DNA from: Mycolicibacterium sp. TY81
GTDB taxonomy: Bacteria; Actinomycetota; Actinomycetes; Mycobacteriales; Mycobacteriaceae
DNA length: 64,000 bases
Direction: 5' to 3'
NCBI RefSeq assembly: GCF_018326285.1
Contig: NZ_AP023362.1
Location: forward strand, 4,712,001-4,776,000
Of this stretch, positions 37,417 through 48,836 are shown in pieces (positions within the stretch are counted from its first letter, which is position 1; each line of letters begins with the position of its first letter). The translations under genes were made by a program, and so were the position numbers. The notes beneath the pieces are model-generated. The model had not been told where the DNA came from, searched no databases, and saw only the letters and a list, made by a program, of their open reading frames with translations.

Positions 37417-38343
37417 CTAGGGTGTCCCGATGAACTCGACGCCGGCGGTGATCGCCGGGCGATGCCGCAGAATCCGGTAGTGGGCCAGCCGGCCCAGGCC
37501 CTTCGTGGTCTCGAGTCGCGCGCCAGGCCACACCTCTGCGATCTCGACACTGGACGAGTAGGGACTGTCCGGATCATCCGGATCGTGGATGAGCAGTAGC
37601 GGCCGGTCGCCGGCGTATTTGGCCGACGCGGTGATGTCGGTGCCCAGCAGCGGCATGCCAAGTCGTCGGTCCAGGCGCCGGTGCAGGCGGTCCCGGATCC
37701 GCGGCCCGAAGTTGTGGCGTTCGGCGAAAGCGTCCAGGTACCAGGTGAAGTCGCCCATCGGGGCGAGGAACACCAAGCGCCCCGTCTGCGCACCGCGCGC
37801 CGCGGCCAGCGCCGCCGCCTTTGCACCCAGCGAATGACCGACGACGGCGTGCGCCGGCCCGTGCTGAGCGATGACGGCCCGCACTGCTTCCGCGCACTCG
37901 ACGATGGTGGTGCGGCCCGGCGCCAGTGCCCCCGGCTCCGAATCGTGGTGGCTGGGGAGGTCGAACGCGATGACCCGATACCCCGCCGCGACAAGGGGTT
38001 TGACGAAAACCGCCATATGCGCCCGGCACCCGCCCCAGCCGTGTACCAGGTAGACCAACGGGCCCGAACCCCACGACTGCCCGGCAATGCGGTGGCCGTC
38101 CCACGCCGCTTCAAACGGCGTGCTGTCCGGCAGACCGGGCGGCATCTTGGTGCTCAGGTCGACGTCCGGAACCGTGCACCACAATTCGGTGGCCCAGCGA
38201 GCTCCGATCGCGGGCGCGAACCGCTCCAGCCACCAGAAGGCCCGACGCGTTCGGGCCGGGACCGGCGGGAGCACACCGGCATCGGTGTCGGTCACCGCTT
38301 CGCCGCTTCGAGCCTGACCGGCACGCGGTTCCGTCAATGCCAT
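37417..38343 (-). CDS. alpha/beta hydrolase
   Basis: 308 residues, ATG 38343 with AAGGTGG upstream. Alpha/beta hydrolase fold: HGWGGCRAHM (oxyanion), nucleophile Ser in VGHSLGAKAA, probable acid in HDPDDPDSPY and His in GRLAHYRILRH near the end. The N-terminal ~75 residues (AFWWLERFAPAIGARWATELW) form an extra segment seen in mycobacterial hydrolases of this type. Substrate unknown. It is downstream of the accD4 terminator in the same direction and probably has its own transcript. Confidence 0.85.
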   Translation of the reverse strand: MALTEPRAGQARSGEAVTDTDAGVLPPVPARTRRAFWWLERFAPAIGARWATELWCTVPDVDLSTKMPPGLPDSTPFEAAWDGHRIAGQSWGSGPLVYLVHGWGGCRAHMAVFVKPLVAAGYRVIAFDLPSHHDSEPGALAPGRTTIVECAEAVRAVIAQHGPAHAVVGHSLGAKAAALAAARGAQTGRLVFLAPMGDFTWYLDAFAERHNFGPRIRDRLHRRLDRRLGMPLLGTDITASAKYAGDRPLLLIHDPDDPDSPYSSSVEIAEVWPGARLETTKGLGRLAHYRILRHRPAITAGVEFIGTP

Positions 38344-38445
38344 GCGTCAACCACCTTGGTACGAAGAGTGTCATCCTGCGACGACCGTCGCTGACGGTCT
38401 GGCACTACCCACGACGGCCGCATCGCAAACATCGGCCACCAGACG

Positions 38446-38483
38446 CAAATGTCCCCCAAACACTGTGTGTCGGGGGACATTTG
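38446..38483 (-). terminator. hairpin terminator after accD4
   Basis: Perfect 12-bp stem CAAATGTCCCCC / GGGGGACATTTG with a 14-base loop, 18 bases beyond the accD4 stop. It ends the fadD32-pks13-accD4 transcript. Confidence 0.75.
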
Positions 38484-38500
38484 AGTCAGCTCGCGCGAGA

Positions 38501-40075
38501 TCAGAGTGGCGTCAGGCCGTGCTTGCGGGCGATGCGGTCGTGCTTCTGCTTGTCGCGCAACAGCTTCAGCGACTTGCGCAGCAGCAGCCGGGACTCGTGC
38601 GGCTGGATCACGGCATCGATGTAGCCACGTTCTGCCGCGGTCCACGGAATCGCCATGTTGGCGTTGTAGCCCTCGATGAAGTCCGCCTTGATCTTCTGCA
38701 CCTCGGGCGCATTCGGATCGGGGAAGCGCTTCACCAGCAGCTGCGCCGCACCCTGGGCACCGATCACCGCGATGCGTGCGGTCGGCCAGGCGAAGTTGAG
38801 GTCTGCCGACAGCTGCTTCGAGCCCATGACGGCGTAACCACCGCCGTAGGCCTTGCGGATCACGAACGTCACCTTCGGCACGTCGGCCTCGACGATGGCG
38901 TTGAAGAAGCGGCCACCGCGCTTGATGATGCCACCGGTCTCCTCGGCGACACCCGGCAGGGCGCCGGGGGTGTCGACGACGAAAACCAAAGGCAGGTTGA
39001 AGGAGTCGCAGAACCGGATGAACCCGGCCGCCTTGTCGGAGGCCTCGTTACCGATGGCGCCCGCCATGAACAGCGGCTGGTTGGCGATGACGCCCACCGG
39101 CCGGCCGTCGACCCGCGCGAACGCGGTGATCATCTCCGGAGCGCGCTGTTCGGCGATCTCGAAGATGTCGCCGTCGTCGAACATGCGGAGCAGGATGTCC
39201 ATCATGTCGTAGCCGGCGTTGTCGGCGTCCGGCACGATCTTGTCCAGCTCGAAGTCGCTGGGCGTCAGCTCCGGCTCCAGGCCCGGGTTGACGATCGGCG
39301 GGTCGTCCCAGGTGTTGGCGGGCAGGAAGCTCAGGTAGTCGCGGACGTACTGGAAGGCGGCGGCCTCGTCCTCGACGACCTTGTGGATGTTGCCGCGCTG
39401 CGCCTGGACATCCGCGCCACCGAGTTCGTCGAAGGTCACGTCCTCACCGGTGACGTCCTTGATGACATCCGGGCCGGTGATGAACATGTAGCCCTGGTCG
39501 CGCACGGCCACCAACAGGTCGGTCTGGATCGGCGAGTACACCGCACCACCGGCGCACTTGCCCAGGATGATCGAGATCTCCGGCACCGTGCCGCGCAGCA
39601 TCTCGTGGCGGCGGCCGAGCTCGGCGTACCAGGCCAGCGAGGTGACGGCGTCCTGGATGCGGGCGCCGGCAGAGTCGTTGATGCCGATGATCGGGCAGCC
39701 GACCATGGCCACCCACTCCATCAGCTTGGCGACCTTGCGGCCGAACATCTCGCCGACCGAGCCCTGGAACACCGTCTGGTCATGGCTGAACACCGCGACC
39801 GGACGGCCGTCGATGGTGGCGTGGCCGGTCACCACACCGTCGCCGTACAGCGCGTTCGGGTCGCCCGGCGTCTTGGCGAGCGCGCCGATCTCGAAGAAGC
39901 TGCCCGGGTCGACGAGCGCGTGGATGCGGGCGCGGGCCGACGGAATGCCCTTCTTGTCGCGCCGCGCCTTGGCCTTCTCGTCACCGGGATCGGCTGCCAG
40001 CTCCAGCTTTCGGCGAAGCTCTGCGAGCTTCTCTGCCGTCGTGGCAGGGCTGCGCTGTTCGGTAACTTCAGTCAC
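38501..40075 (-). CDS. accD4: acyl-CoA carboxylase beta subunit AccD4
   Basis: 524 residues from GTG 40075, with AGGAG 5 bases upstream inside the gap to pks13. Carboxyltransferase subunit that, with AccA3 and AccD5/AccE in mycobacteria, carboxylates the C24-C26 acyl chain used by Pks13 as the alpha branch of mycolic acids. Crotonase-like halves are visible: [12 protein letters not shown] and [15 protein letters not shown] in the first, [22 protein letters not shown] and [14 protein letters not shown] in the second. The C-terminus carries a basic [15 protein letters not shown] tail. Last gene of the fadD32-pks13-accD4 unit. Confidence 0.96.
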   Translation of the reverse strand: MTEVTEQRSPATTAEKLAELRRKLELAADPGDEKAKARRDKKGIPSARARIHALVDPGSFFEIGALAKTPGDPNALYGDGVVTGHATIDGRPVAVFSHDQTVFQGSVGEMFGRKVAKLMEWVAMVGCPIIGINDSAGARIQDAVTSLAWYAELGRRHEMLRGTVPEISIILGKCAGGAVYSPIQTDLLVAVRDQGYMFITGPDVIKDVTGEDVTFDELGGADVQAQRGNIHKVVEDEAAAFQYVRDYLSFLPANTWDDPPIVNPGLEPELTPSDFELDKIVPDADNAGYDMMDILLRMFDDGDIFEIAEQRAPEMITAFARVDGRPVGVIANQPLFMAGAIGNEASDKAAGFIRFCDSFNLPLVFVVDTPGALPGVAEETGGIIKRGGRFFNAIVEADVPKVTFVIRKAYGGGYAVMGSKQLSADLNFAWPTARIAVIGAQGAAQLLVKRFPDPNAPEVQKIKADFIEGYNANMAIPWTAAERGYIDAVIQPHESRLLLRKSLKLLRDKQKHDRIARKHGLTPL

Positions 40076-40085
40076 GGTTCTCCTA

Positions 40086-43000
40086 CTACTTCCCGGCCTG
40101 GATCTGGTTGATGGCCTGGCTCATGTGCGCCCCGACCTTGGCAATGTACGGCTCGTCGATGGCCTGGATGTGCTCGCCGCCGATATTCACGACCTCGAGA
40201 TCGGGCGCGAACTCACCCCAACCGCCGTCGGGCTGACGGGTCGCGTACGCAGGTTCGAACACGATCGCGTCGTCGTGGTAACGGTCCGCCATGTAGAGCA
40301 CGACGTGGCCGTCATACGGCTGGATGTCGATGGTGTCCAGCGCGCGGTTGTCGAGATACGACGTGCGCTGGTGCTCGATGATGCCGCCCGGGATCTGCAC
40401 GCCGCTCTGCGCGACGATGTCCAGAACGAACTTCACCTGGCCCTCGTCGTCGAGCTTCTCCAGCTCCTCGTACGGAATCTCCGGAATCTCGACGTTGAAG
40501 GTGCGCTCGGCGAAGCGGGCATAGCGATCCCAGCGGGCTCGCATACCGGCCTGGCTCTTGTCGATCGGAGTGCCGGGTCGCACGCAGTCGATCAACCCGA
40601 CGTACTGCACATCGGCACCGGCCTGCTTGAGCCCGATGGCGCACGCGTATGCGAGCGCCCCACCCAGCGACCAACCGGCCAGCACGAACGGGCCCTTGTG
40701 CATCTCCAGCAGCTTCGGCACGTACTCGGCGGCGCGCTCCTCGATGGAGCCTTCGACGCGTTCGATGCCGTAGACCGGGATGTCCTCCGGCAGGCGCTTC
40801 AACAGCGGCTCGTAGACCACCGTCGAGCCACCGGCCGGGTGGAAGACGAACAGGGGTACCTGCGACCCACCTTCTTTCGGTGCCCGCAGGGTGCGGACGA
40901 AGCCGTCCACCACGCCGTCTTCCAGCTGATCACGCACGATCGTGGACAGCTCTTCGATCGTCTTGGCCGTCCGCACCTGCTCGACCGTCACGATGCCCTC
41001 GGCGCGCTCGGAGAGCCGCTCGGACAGCTTGGTCGCGGTCGCGTCGTCGACGGCCGGCAGCTCGTTGAAGATGCCGCCCGGCGACTTGCCGGTGACGATC
41101 GCCCACGTCGCGAAGGTGACGCGCTCAGCCGCATCGCGCGGCGGCACGTCGGCGCCGAGCGCCTCGGTGACCGCCTCCTGCGTGAGGACCTTGGCGGCAG
41201 CCGCCGCAGCGGTGGCCTGGCTCGGTCCGGCCGGTCCCGACGGGTTCGTCGGCGGCGGCGGGACGGCCGCCGGGCCGGCGGGGTTCGTCGGGGGCGGCGG
41301 AACCTCCAGCGCGACAGCGGAGTCCGTGGCGATCTCGGCCGCCGCCGGCTTGTCGTCGTCCTTGTCGGCCAGCGGGTGCCCGGCCTCGGCCAGCTTGGCC
41401 TCCAGCTCGGCGACCGTCGTCGCGCCACCCATCAATTCGGCCTGCGCGGCGGCGATCTCCTCGGCCGTCTGCCCCTTCTGCGCCTCGGCGAGCTGACCGA
41501 CCTCGTCGCGGTGCTCGATGGCGTAGTGGATCAGCTTCTCCACCGCGTACAGGTTGGCGTCACGCACCGCGGTCAGCTGGATCGGCGGCAGGTCGAAGTC
41601 GTACTCGACGCGGTTCTTGATCCGGACGGCCATCAGCGAGTCCAGACCCAGCTCGATCAGCGGGACCTCCCACGGCAGGTCCTCGGGCTCGTAGCCCATG
41701 GCGCCACCGACGATGGCACCCAACCGGTCCGCGACGGTCTCACCGGAATCCGGCGACCACTTCTTGAAACCGGCGGCCAGGCCGGCGCCCGCGGTCAGGT
41801 TGTCCTGCAGGATGGCGGCGTCGTCTTCGGGTTCCGGTGCGGCGGCGGCGGTTTCGGCCACCGATGCGCCGACGGCGGCCGGCAGGGCCGCACCACCCAT
41901 GGCGACCGGCAGCGCCGCACCATCACCACCGCGGGTGACGACAGCGTCGTACACCAGGGTGAAGGACTCGCCCATGCGGGCGTGCACCTGCACCGTGCCG
42001 CCACCGGGGTGCCGGGTCAGCGTGGTGACCAGGCGCGCGCCCTCACCCGGGATGGCACGCTGCTCGTAAGCGGTCAGCGCCGCATCCGGAAGCACCTGTG
42101 CCGCAGCGGCTTTCACCAGCTTGGCCAGCGCCGCGGCGTCGACCTCGCCGCGCGGGGCGTACTCCCACACGTGCCGGCCGTCCGGGGTCGCGACGTGGCT
42201 GCCCGGCTCGATGGCCGAGCTGTCGGCGGTGAAGTGCGCGTCCAGCCAGTGCGGCTTGCGCTTGAAGCGCGTCGGCGGGATGGGCGCGTAGTCGACGGCC
42301 GGGTTCTCGGCCGGCGAGAACAACGTCCGGAAGTCGAGGTCGTGGCCGTGCACGAACAGCTGGGCCATGGCGTTGGTCATCGAGTCGACCTCGTCCTGCT
42401 TACGGGCGAGGGTCGGGATCAGCTGACCGTCATGCAGGCCGGCCGACATCGTGGTGAGCCCAACCTGCATGAGCGCCACCGGGTTCGGCGCGAGCTCAAG
42501 GAAGGTGGTGTGCCCGTTGTCGACGGCGTTGCGGATGCCGTGGGTGAAGTAGACGCTGTGGCGCAGCCCCTTCTTCCAGTACTCGACATCGTGGATCGGC
42601 TCCGCGCCGGCCCGGATCAGCTGACCCTCGTGCACCGTCGAGTAGTAGGCCGTCTGCAGCGGGCGCGGTTCGATGCCCTGGATTTCCGCGGACAGCTCAC
42701 CGAGCAGCGGGTCCATCTGCTGCGTGTGGCTGGCGCCCTTGGTCTGCATCTTGCGGGCGAACTTGCCCTCGGATTCGGCGCGGGCGATGATCGCGTCGAC
42801 CTGCTCCGGCGGACCGCCGATGACGGTCTGGGTCGGGGCGGCGTAGACGCACACCTCGAGGCCCGGGAAGTCGGCGAAGACCGTCTTGATCTCCTCGGCC
42901 GAGTACTCGACGAGCGCCATCAGGCGGATGTACTCGCCGAACAGCATGGCCTCGCCCTCACCCATGAGGTGGGCGCGCGAGCAGATCGTGCGAGTGGCGT

Positions 43001-45560
43001 CGGCCAGCGACAGGCCACCGGAGAAGTAGGCCGCGGCCGCTTCACCGAGCGACTGGCCAACCACCGCACCGGGTTTCGCGCCGTGCGCCTTCAGCAGCTC
43101 GCCGAGCGCGATCTGCAGCGCGAAGATCACGGTCTGGACGACCTCGATCGGGTATTCGCAGGTCTCGTTGGTGTAGTCGATGGCGTCGTCGAGGATCAGC
43201 TCGACGACCGAGTAGCCACGTTCGTCCTGGATGAGCGCGTCGACCTTGTTGATCCACTCCGCGAAGATCGGGTCGTTCAGGTACAGGCTCTTGCCCATCT
43301 TGCGGTGCTGTGCACCGAATCCGGCGAGCACCCACACCGGGCCGTTGGTGACCGGGCCGTCGGCGGCCAGCACCAGCGGGCTCTGCTTGCCCTCGGCCAG
43401 GGCCCGCAGACCCTTGACCGCTTCATCGTGGTCGTGCGCGAGAATCACTGCGCGCGAACGGCCGTGGTTGCGGCGCGACAGCGAGCGACCGATGGACTCC
43501 AGCGAGTAGGACCGGCCCACCTCGCTGTCGATCCAGTCCGCCAGCTCAGCGGCAGCCGACTTCTTGCGCGAGGTCAGGAAGCCCGAAACCGCAAGCGGGA
43601 CAATGCGCTTGACCGGCTCGGCAGCCTCCAGTTCGGCGCGGCCGGCCTCGATCAGCTCCAGCGCCCGCTCGGTCAGGCCGGGGAGCTCGGGCTCGTCGTC
43701 GGTCCCGTAGCCGTAGAACTCGGCGTCACCACGAGAATCAAAGGAGTCGTCGCCGCTCTCTGAATCTCTTCGCGCAAGCGGCTCATCGGCGAACTCGCCG
43801 TACTCGTCCATCTTGACGCCACCGACGTAGACGGCGCCCGCATCCGAGGCCGGCTTCTCCTCGGCCACAACCTCTTTCGGCTCCGGCTCGACGAGGTCAC
43901 TGGGCAGCACCTGACGCATGACGATGTGCGCGTTGGCGCCACCGAAACCGAAACCGGAGACACCGGCGATGGCGTGACCGCTGTAACGCGGCCAGTCCGA
44001 CAGCTCGGCGTTGACCTTGAGGTGTTCCTTGTCGAAGTCGATGTACGGGTTGGGGCCCGCGTAGTTGATCGACGGCGGCAGCTTGTCGTGGTACAGCGCC
44101 AGCGTCATCTTCGCGACGCTGGCCGCACCGGCGGCCGACTCCAGGTGTCCCACATTGGATTTCACGGCGCCCAGCAGCGCCGGCTTGTCGGCGGCGCGGC
44201 CACGGCCCACGACGCGGCCGAGCGCGTCGGCCTCGATCGGGTCACCCAGGATGGTGCCGGTACCGTGCGCCTCGATGTAATCGACGGTCTTCGGGTCGAC
44301 GCCGGCGTCCTTGTAGGCCTTGCGCAGCACCGCTTCCTGCGCGTCGGGGTTCGGGGCCAGCATGCCGTTGGAGCGGCCGTCGTGGTTGATGGCCGAACCG
44401 GTGATCACCGCGAGGATCTCGTCACCGTCGCGACGGGCGTCGGCGACGCGCTTGAGCACGACCATGCCGCCACCCTCGGAACGGGCGTAGCCGTCGGCAT
44501 CGGAGCTGAACGACTTGATGCGGCCGTCCGGCGCCAGGACGCCGCCGACCTCGTCGAAGCCGACCGTCACCATCGGGGTCACCAGGGCGTTGACACCACC
44601 GGCGACGACGACGCTGGCCTCACCCGAGCGCAGCGCCTTGACGCCCTCGTGGATCGCGACCAGCGACGACGAACACGCGGTGTCGATGGCCATCGACGGC
44701 CCGCGGAAGTCGAAGAAGTACGACACCCGGTTGGCGATGATGGAGCTCGCGGTGCCGGTGATGGCGTACGGGTGCGTGATCGACGGGTCGGACACCGACA
44801 GGAAGCTGTAGTCGTTGGTCGAGCTACCGACGAACACGCCTACCGACTCGCCGCGCAGCGACGACGCCGGGATACGGGCGAACTCCAGTGCCTCCCAGGT
44901 CAATTCGAGCGCCATCCGCTGCTGCGGATCGATGTTGTCGGCTTCCATCTTGGCCAGCGCGAAGAACTCGGCGTCGAAGCCCTTGATGTCCGACAGGTAG
45001 CCGCCGCGGGTGCGGGCCTTGGCCACGCGCTCGGCGATCCGGGGCTCGGACAGGAACTCTTCCCAGCGGCCCTCGGGCAGGTCGGTGATGGCGTCGCGGC
45101 CTTCGACCAGCGCCCGCCACATCTCGTCGGGCGTGTTCATGTCACCCGGGAAGCGGGTGGCCAGGCCGACAATCGCGATGTTCATCGCGTCGTCGTCGGC
45201 GTCGCGGGACCAGTCCTCGGCGTTCGCGGCGTCCGTGTCTTCCTCGGGCTCGCCCTCGACGATGACCTGCGCCAGCGACTCGATGGTCGGGTGCCGGAAC
45301 GCCACCGTGGCGGTCAGCGTGACACCGGTGAGGTCCTCGATATCGGACGCCATGGCGACCGCGTCGCGCGACGCCAGGCCGAGCTCGACCATCGGCACCG
45401 ACTCGTTGATGGAGTCCGCCGGCTGACCGGTGGCATTGGCCACCCAGTTGCGCAGCCACTCCCGCATCTCCGGCACGGACATGCCGTTAGCCCGAGCGGG
45501 AACCTGCCCCTCCTGCGGCGAAGTGTCGATTTCGTTCGAATTGTCTTCGGTGTCAGTCAT
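40086..45560 (-). CDS. pks13: polyketide synthase Pks13 (mycolic acid condensase)
   Basis: 1824 residues from ATG 45560. It condenses a meromycoloyl chain (loaded by FadD32) with the AccD4-carboxylated chain to give the beta-keto precursor of mycolic acids. Domains in order: N-terminal ACP (phosphopantetheine Ser64, GLASRDAV), ketosynthase (Cys296 in DTACSSS, later EAHGTGT and NVGHLE), an acidic linker, acyltransferase (Ser837 in GQSLGEAAA), C-terminal ACP (Ser1308, GLDSLMAVR), a Pro/Ala-rich linker containing [12 protein letters not shown] twice in variant form, and thioesterase (Ser1631, GWSLGG). All catalytic residues are present. It is longer than the M. tuberculosis protein (1733), mainly through linkers. 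Confidence 0.97.
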   Translation of the reverse strand: MTDTEDNSNEIDTSPQEGQVPARANGMSVPEMREWLRNWVANATGQPADSINESVPMVELGLASRDAVAMASDIEDLTGVTLTATVAFRHPTIESLAQVIVEGEPEEDTDAANAEDWSRDADDDAMNIAIVGLATRFPGDMNTPDEMWRALVEGRDAITDLPEGRWEEFLSEPRIAERVAKARTRGGYLSDIKGFDAEFFALAKMEADNIDPQQRMALELTWEALEFARIPASSLRGESVGVFVGSSTNDYSFLSVSDPSITHPYAITGTASSIIANRVSYFFDFRGPSMAIDTACSSSLVAIHEGVKALRSGEASVVVAGGVNALVTPMVTVGFDEVGGVLAPDGRIKSFSSDADGYARSEGGGMVVLKRVADARRDGDEILAVITGSAINHDGRSNGMLAPNPDAQEAVLRKAYKDAGVDPKTVDYIEAHGTGTILGDPIEADALGRVVGRGRAADKPALLGAVKSNVGHLESAAGAASVAKMTLALYHDKLPPSINYAGPNPYIDFDKEHLKVNAELSDWPRYSGHAIAGVSGFGFGGANAHIVMRQVLPSDLVEPEPKEVVAEEKPASDAGAVYVGGVKMDEYGEFADEPLARRDSESGDDSFDSRGDAEFYGYGTDDEPELPGLTERALELIEAGRAELEAAEPVKRIVPLAVSGFLTSRKKSAAAELADWIDSEVGRSYSLESIGRSLSRRNHGRSRAVILAHDHDEAVKGLRALAEGKQSPLVLAADGPVTNGPVWVLAGFGAQHRKMGKSLYLNDPIFAEWINKVDALIQDERGYSVVELILDDAIDYTNETCEYPIEVVQTVIFALQIALGELLKAHGAKPGAVVGQSLGEAAAAYFSGGLSLADATRTICSRAHLMGEGEAMLFGEYIRLMALVEYSAEEIKTVFADFPGLEVCVYAAPTQTVIGGPPEQVDAIIARAESEGKFARKMQTKGASHTQQMDPLLGELSAEIQGIEPRPLQTAYYSTVHEGQLIRAGAEPIHDVEYWKKGLRHSVYFTHGIRNAVDNGHTTFLELAPNPVALMQVGLTTMSAGLHDGQLIPTLARKQDEVDSMTNAMAQLFVHGHDLDFRTLFSPAENPAVDYAPIPPTRFKRKPHWLDAHFTADSSAIEPGSHVATPDGRHVWEYAPRGEVDAAALAKLVKAAAAQVLPDAALTAYEQRAIPGEGARLVTTLTRHPGGGTVQVHARMGESFTLVYDAVVTRGGDGAALPVAMGGAALPAAVGASVAETAAAAPEPEDDAAILQDNLTAGAGLAAGFKKWSPDSGETVADRLGAIVGGAMGYEPEDLPWEVPLIELGLDSLMAVRIKNRVEYDFDLPPIQLTAVRDANLYAVEKLIHYAIEHRDEVGQLAEAQKGQTAEEIAAAQAELMGGATTVAELEAKLAEAGHPLADKDDDKPAAAEIATDSAVALEVPPPPTNPAGPAAVPPPPTNPSGPAGPSQATAAAAAAKVLTQEAVTEALGADVPPRDAAERVTFATWAIVTGKSPGGIFNELPAVDDATATKLSERLSERAEGIVTVEQVRTAKTIEELSTIVRDQLEDGVVDGFVRTLRAPKEGGSQVPLFVFHPAGGSTVVYEPLLKRLPEDIPVYGIERVEGSIEERAAEYVPKLLEMHKGPFVLAGWSLGGALAYACAIGLKQAGADVQYVGLIDCVRPGTPIDKSQAGMRARWDRYARFAERTFNVEIPEIPYEELEKLDDEGQVKFVLDIVAQSGVQIPGGIIEHQRTSYLDNRALDTIDIQPYDGHVVLYMADRYHDDAIVFEPAYATRQPDGGWGEFAPDLEVVNIGGEHIQAIDEPYIAKVGAHMSQAINQIQAGK

Positions 45561-45605
45561 TTTCACTGTTCACTTTCGCCGCCGGACAGGGTTGCCGGGT
45601 GTGGG

Positions 45606-47489
45606 TCAGTTCAGATCGTCGGGGAAGGCGTTGGCCACCTTGCCGCTGCGCAGCGTGCCGTCCAGGTACGCCGCACGGGTGGCCCGGCGGCCGATCTTGC
45701 CGCTGGAGGTGCGCGGGATGGCGCCGGCCGCGGTCAGCAGCACGTCGCGCACGGTGACGCCGTGACGGACCGCGATGGCGGCCCGGATGTCGTCGACGAT
45801 CGGCTGCGGTTCGAGCTTGTGCGCGCCCGGGGCCCGCTCGGCGACGATGACCAGCTGCTCGGAGCTGTCGTCGGGATCGCGCTTGAGGCCCGAGTGGGCG
45901 TCGGCGAAGACCTCGTCGGGCAGCTGGTTGGCCGGCACCGAGAACGCCGCGACGTAACCGACGCGCAACGCCTTGCTGGCCTCCTGCGCCGAGTACTCGA
46001 GGTCCTGCGGGTAGTGGTTACGGCCGTCGATGATCACCAGGTCCTTGACGCGGCCGGTGATGTACAGCTCGCCGTCGTGGTAGGCGCCGTAGTCGCCGGT
46101 GCGCACCCAGGTGGCGTCGTCGGCCGCGCCCTCGGCGTGCGACGGGCTGGTGCGCGACTTGAGGGTGTTCTGGAACGTCTCGACGGTCTCCTCGGGCTTG
46201 CCCCAGTAGCCGGTGCCCATGTTGGCGCCGCTGATCCAGATCTCGCCGATCTGGCCGTCGGGCAGCTCGGTGGCGGTCTCGGCGTCCACGATGACGGCCC
46301 ATTCGTCGACACCGACCTTGCCGGCGCCGGCCTGGGCGACAGCCTTCGGCGAGTCGTCCGGAACCACCACGAAGGTGCCGGTGTTGAGGGCGTCGCGATC
46401 CACCGACACGATGGTCGGCTCGTCGGCCGACGGCGTGGTCGACACGAACAGCGTCGCCTCGGCCAGGCCGTAGGACGGCTTGATGGCCTTGGCGGGGAAG
46501 CCGAACGGACCGAAGGCCTCGTTGAACCGCCGCACCGTCGCCGCCGAAATCGGCTCGCTGCCGTTCAGCACGGCCTTGACGTTGGAGAGGTCGATCTTCT
46601 CCTTGGGCACGCCACGGGCGGCGGCGTGGTCGAACGCGAAGTTCGGGGCCACGGAGATGGTGCCGCCGGTGTCGCCTTCCTTGCGGGCGAGCTCACGGAT
46701 CCAGCGCTCCGGCCGACGCACGAAGGCCGCCGGGGTCATGAACGTGAAGCTGTGGCCGATCATCGGCGCGAGCAGCGCGGTGATCAGGCCCATGTCGTGG
46801 AAGAACGGCAGCCAGGACAGGCCGCGGTCGCCCTCTTCGCCCTCGAGGGCCTCGACGACCTGCACCACGTTGGTGGCCAGGTTCAGGTGGGTGATCTGCA
46901 CGCCCGTCGGGATGCGGGTCGAACCCGACGTGTACTGCAGGTAGGCGATGGTGTGCTCGTCGACGTCGTCGAATGGGATCCAGGTGACGGCGACCTCGTC
47001 CGGCACGGCGTCGACGGCGATGACACGCGGACGTTCATTGGCCGGGCGGCTGCGGAAGAACTTGCGGACGCCTTCGGCGGCGGCGGTCGTGGTCAGGATG
47101 GCCGACGGCTTGCAGTCGTCGAGCACGGCGTGCAGGCGGCCGACGTGGCCGGGCTCCGACGGATCGAACAGCGGCACGGCGATGCGGCCGGAGTACAGGA
47201 CGCCGTAGAACGCCACGAGGTATTCGAGGTTCTGCGGGCACAGGATTGCGACGCGGTCGCCCACCTGGGTCACCTGTTGCAGCCGCGCGGCCACGGCTTT
47301 GTTGCGCGCGCTGAACTGCGACCAGGTCAGGTCTTTGGCCTCGCCGTCACGCTCCGTGGAGAAGTCCAGGAACCGGAACGCGAGCCGGTCCCCACGGACC
47401 TTCGCCCAGCGCTCGACGTGCTTCACGATGCCGGCGCCGTCCGGGAAGGTGATCTTCCCGTTCTTGACGAACGGGTTGTGGAACGCCAT
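45606..47489 (-). CDS. fadD32: long-chain fatty acid-AMP ligase FadD32
   Basis: 627 residues, ATG 47489 with CAGGAG upstream. It activates meromycolic acid as the acyl-adenylate and loads it on the N-terminal ACP of Pks13. ANL-family motifs: [16 protein letters not shown] (P-loop), [18 protein letters not shown] and [20 protein letters not shown]. The C-terminal subdomain ends with [11 protein letters not shown] carrying the catalytic Lys. The FAAL-specific insertion is in the expected place. It lies 45 bases upstream of pks13. Confidence 0.97.
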   Translation of the reverse strand: MAFHNPFVKNGKITFPDGAGIVKHVERWAKVRGDRLAFRFLDFSTERDGEAKDLTWSQFSARNKAVAARLQQVTQVGDRVAILCPQNLEYLVAFYGVLYSGRIAVPLFDPSEPGHVGRLHAVLDDCKPSAILTTTAAAEGVRKFFRSRPANERPRVIAVDAVPDEVAVTWIPFDDVDEHTIAYLQYTSGSTRIPTGVQITHLNLATNVVQVVEALEGEEGDRGLSWLPFFHDMGLITALLAPMIGHSFTFMTPAAFVRRPERWIRELARKEGDTGGTISVAPNFAFDHAAARGVPKEKIDLSNVKAVLNGSEPISAATVRRFNEAFGPFGFPAKAIKPSYGLAEATLFVSTTPSADEPTIVSVDRDALNTGTFVVVPDDSPKAVAQAGAGKVGVDEWAVIVDAETATELPDGQIGEIWISGANMGTGYWGKPEETVETFQNTLKSRTSPSHAEGAADDATWVRTGDYGAYHDGELYITGRVKDLVIIDGRNHYPQDLEYSAQEASKALRVGYVAAFSVPANQLPDEVFADAHSGLKRDPDDSSEQLVIVAERAPGAHKLEPQPIVDDIRAAIAVRHGVTVRDVLLTAAGAIPRTSSGKIGRRATRAAYLDGTLRSGKVANAFPDDLN

Positions 47490-47708
47490 CAAAATCTCCT
47501 GTTCACAGCCTGCCGCGCTGGTTACGTCGTATGCGGCCAGTCACGCCAAATCCCGGCAAATGGTACCGGGCAGTAGCGATATGCCACCCCAAGATGCCCA
47601 GTCAATGATAAGACCGTGCTCTTAGCTATCTCTTAATGTTAGGTGACGCGAATTCGCAGGCCAAATCGCCCCACCGGTTTTGTACTCGCCAGTAGCCAAC
47701 AAGTGATG
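47490..47708 (-). promoter_or_regulatory. fadD32 operon promoter region
   Basis: A 219-base gap upstream of fadD32, AT-rich around 47590-47645. Two weak candidates on the minus strand are TTGACT (47605-47600) followed by ATATCG/TATCGC at 17-18 bases, and further upstream TTGGCC with TAACAT 17 bases later. Neither is decisive. Confidence 0.35.
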
Positions 47709-48722
47709 TCAGCCGTGTTTGGGGTGCGGCGCGTTGTCGACGAGGTCCTTGGCCCAGTTCAGCGTCCACTGTGTGGAGGTCTGGCCGTCGAGCGTCCAGA
47801 ACTGCGGCGTGTTGTACAGCGCGTGCACCGGTCCCGCGGCGCTGCCCGACAGCGTGGCGAGCGTGCTGGGCAGGTTGACGACGTTGAACGCCTCGGTCGG
47901 CGCGGCGCAGATCAGGTCGCCCTTTCCGCAGATCTCGTTGACCCGGTCGTTGAGCGCACCGAAGCCGCCGACGCGCGGTCCCGTCATGTTCAGCCCGAGC
48001 ATGCCGAGCGGCAGTTCGTGCAGCGTGATCTCGGCGCCCTGTCCCGGCGGGTTCGGACCGATGTCCTTGCCGACATTGGGCTGGCGCCGGCCGTCGGCGA
48101 TCAACGTCACGCCGAGCACGAGGTCCTGGTCGATGGGACCGCGGCCGTTGCCGATGTCACTGGCGATGTCGCCGGCGATCACCGCGCCCTGTGAGAAGCC
48201 GATGATGACGAAGCTCGTCAGCGGGCAGCGGTTGTTGATGTCCGTGATGGCTTCGACGGCCTTCTTCTTGCCCTCTTCGCGGCTGTCGTTGTACGACATC
48301 TGATTGTCCGCGGCCAGCGGGTTATGGAACTGCGCGGTGTAGGGCACCGTGTACTGCGCCAACCGGTCGGCACCGAACTGCTGGCCGAGCGGGTTGCTGA
48401 CGTTCAGCAGCAGCGCGATCGGGAACGACGGCGTCGGGTTCAGCGGGTCGAGCGCCCGTGAGGACTCCCAGGTGCCCGGGATCGAGATCAGCTGCACATC
48501 GGGGCAGTCGGCCGACTGGTACGCCGGCCGCGGCTTGGACGGCTTCGCGCTGGGACCGGACGTCGGCGGCTGCGCCGAGGGCGGCGTCGGCCCCGGGATC
48601 TCACCGGGCTGACGCAGCCACACCACGATCGCGAACGCGACCACGATGACCAGCAGTGCCACCGCACCCGCCGCGGCAATGGCGAGGATGCGATGGCGGC
48701 GGCGGCGATTGTTGGTGGCCAT
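47709..48722 (-). CDS. cutinase-like envelope lipase/thioesterase, Rv3802c homologue
   Basis: 337 residues, ATG 48722. A basic N-terminus (NNRRRRHR) precedes one hydrophobic anchor helix (about 12-35). A Pro/Ser-rich linker follows ([14 protein letters not shown]), then a cutinase fold with nucleophile Ser in [15 protein letters not shown], starting at [16 protein letters not shown]. Rv3802c is an essential cell-envelope phospholipase/thioesterase linked to mycolate metabolism and lies at this same place between fadD32 and fbpD. The expected product is anchored in the membrane with the enzyme domain outside. Confidence 0.93.
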   Translation of the reverse strand: MATNNRRRRHRILAIAAAGAVALLVIVVAFAIVVWLRQPGEIPGPTPPSAQPPTSGPSAKPSKPRPAYQSADCPDVQLISIPGTWESSRALDPLNPTPSFPIALLLNVSNPLGQQFGADRLAQYTVPYTAQFHNPLAADNQMSYNDSREEGKKKAVEAITDINNRCPLTSFVIIGFSQGAVIAGDIASDIGNGRGPIDQDLVLGVTLIADGRRQPNVGKDIGPNPPGQGAEITLHELPLGMLGLNMTGPRVGGFGALNDRVNEICGKGDLICAAPTEAFNVVNLPSTLATLSGSAAGPVHALYNTPQFWTLDGQTSTQWTLNWAKDLVDNAPHPKHG

Positions 48723-48836
48723 GTGGTGTGAGGTCTCCTGCGGGCTGAATCAAGCGGTTGCCATCCGAATCTAGTCAGCAGGCGTCACGGACTGGTCACG
48801 CCGGCGCGTTCCGTCGGCAAGATCACTCCGGTTGGG

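Noticed and set aside
20167-38500. The accessory block as a phage or integrative element
   Set aside because: No integrase, attachment repeats, tRNA or phage genes are present; only one simple IS is found.
39558-47576. Very long plus-strand open frames opposite accD4, pks13 and fadD32
   Set aside because: They are antisense shadows caused by high GC. They have no domains, are rich in Arg/His/Asp/Val as expected from reversed codons, and lie opposite unmistakable enzymes.
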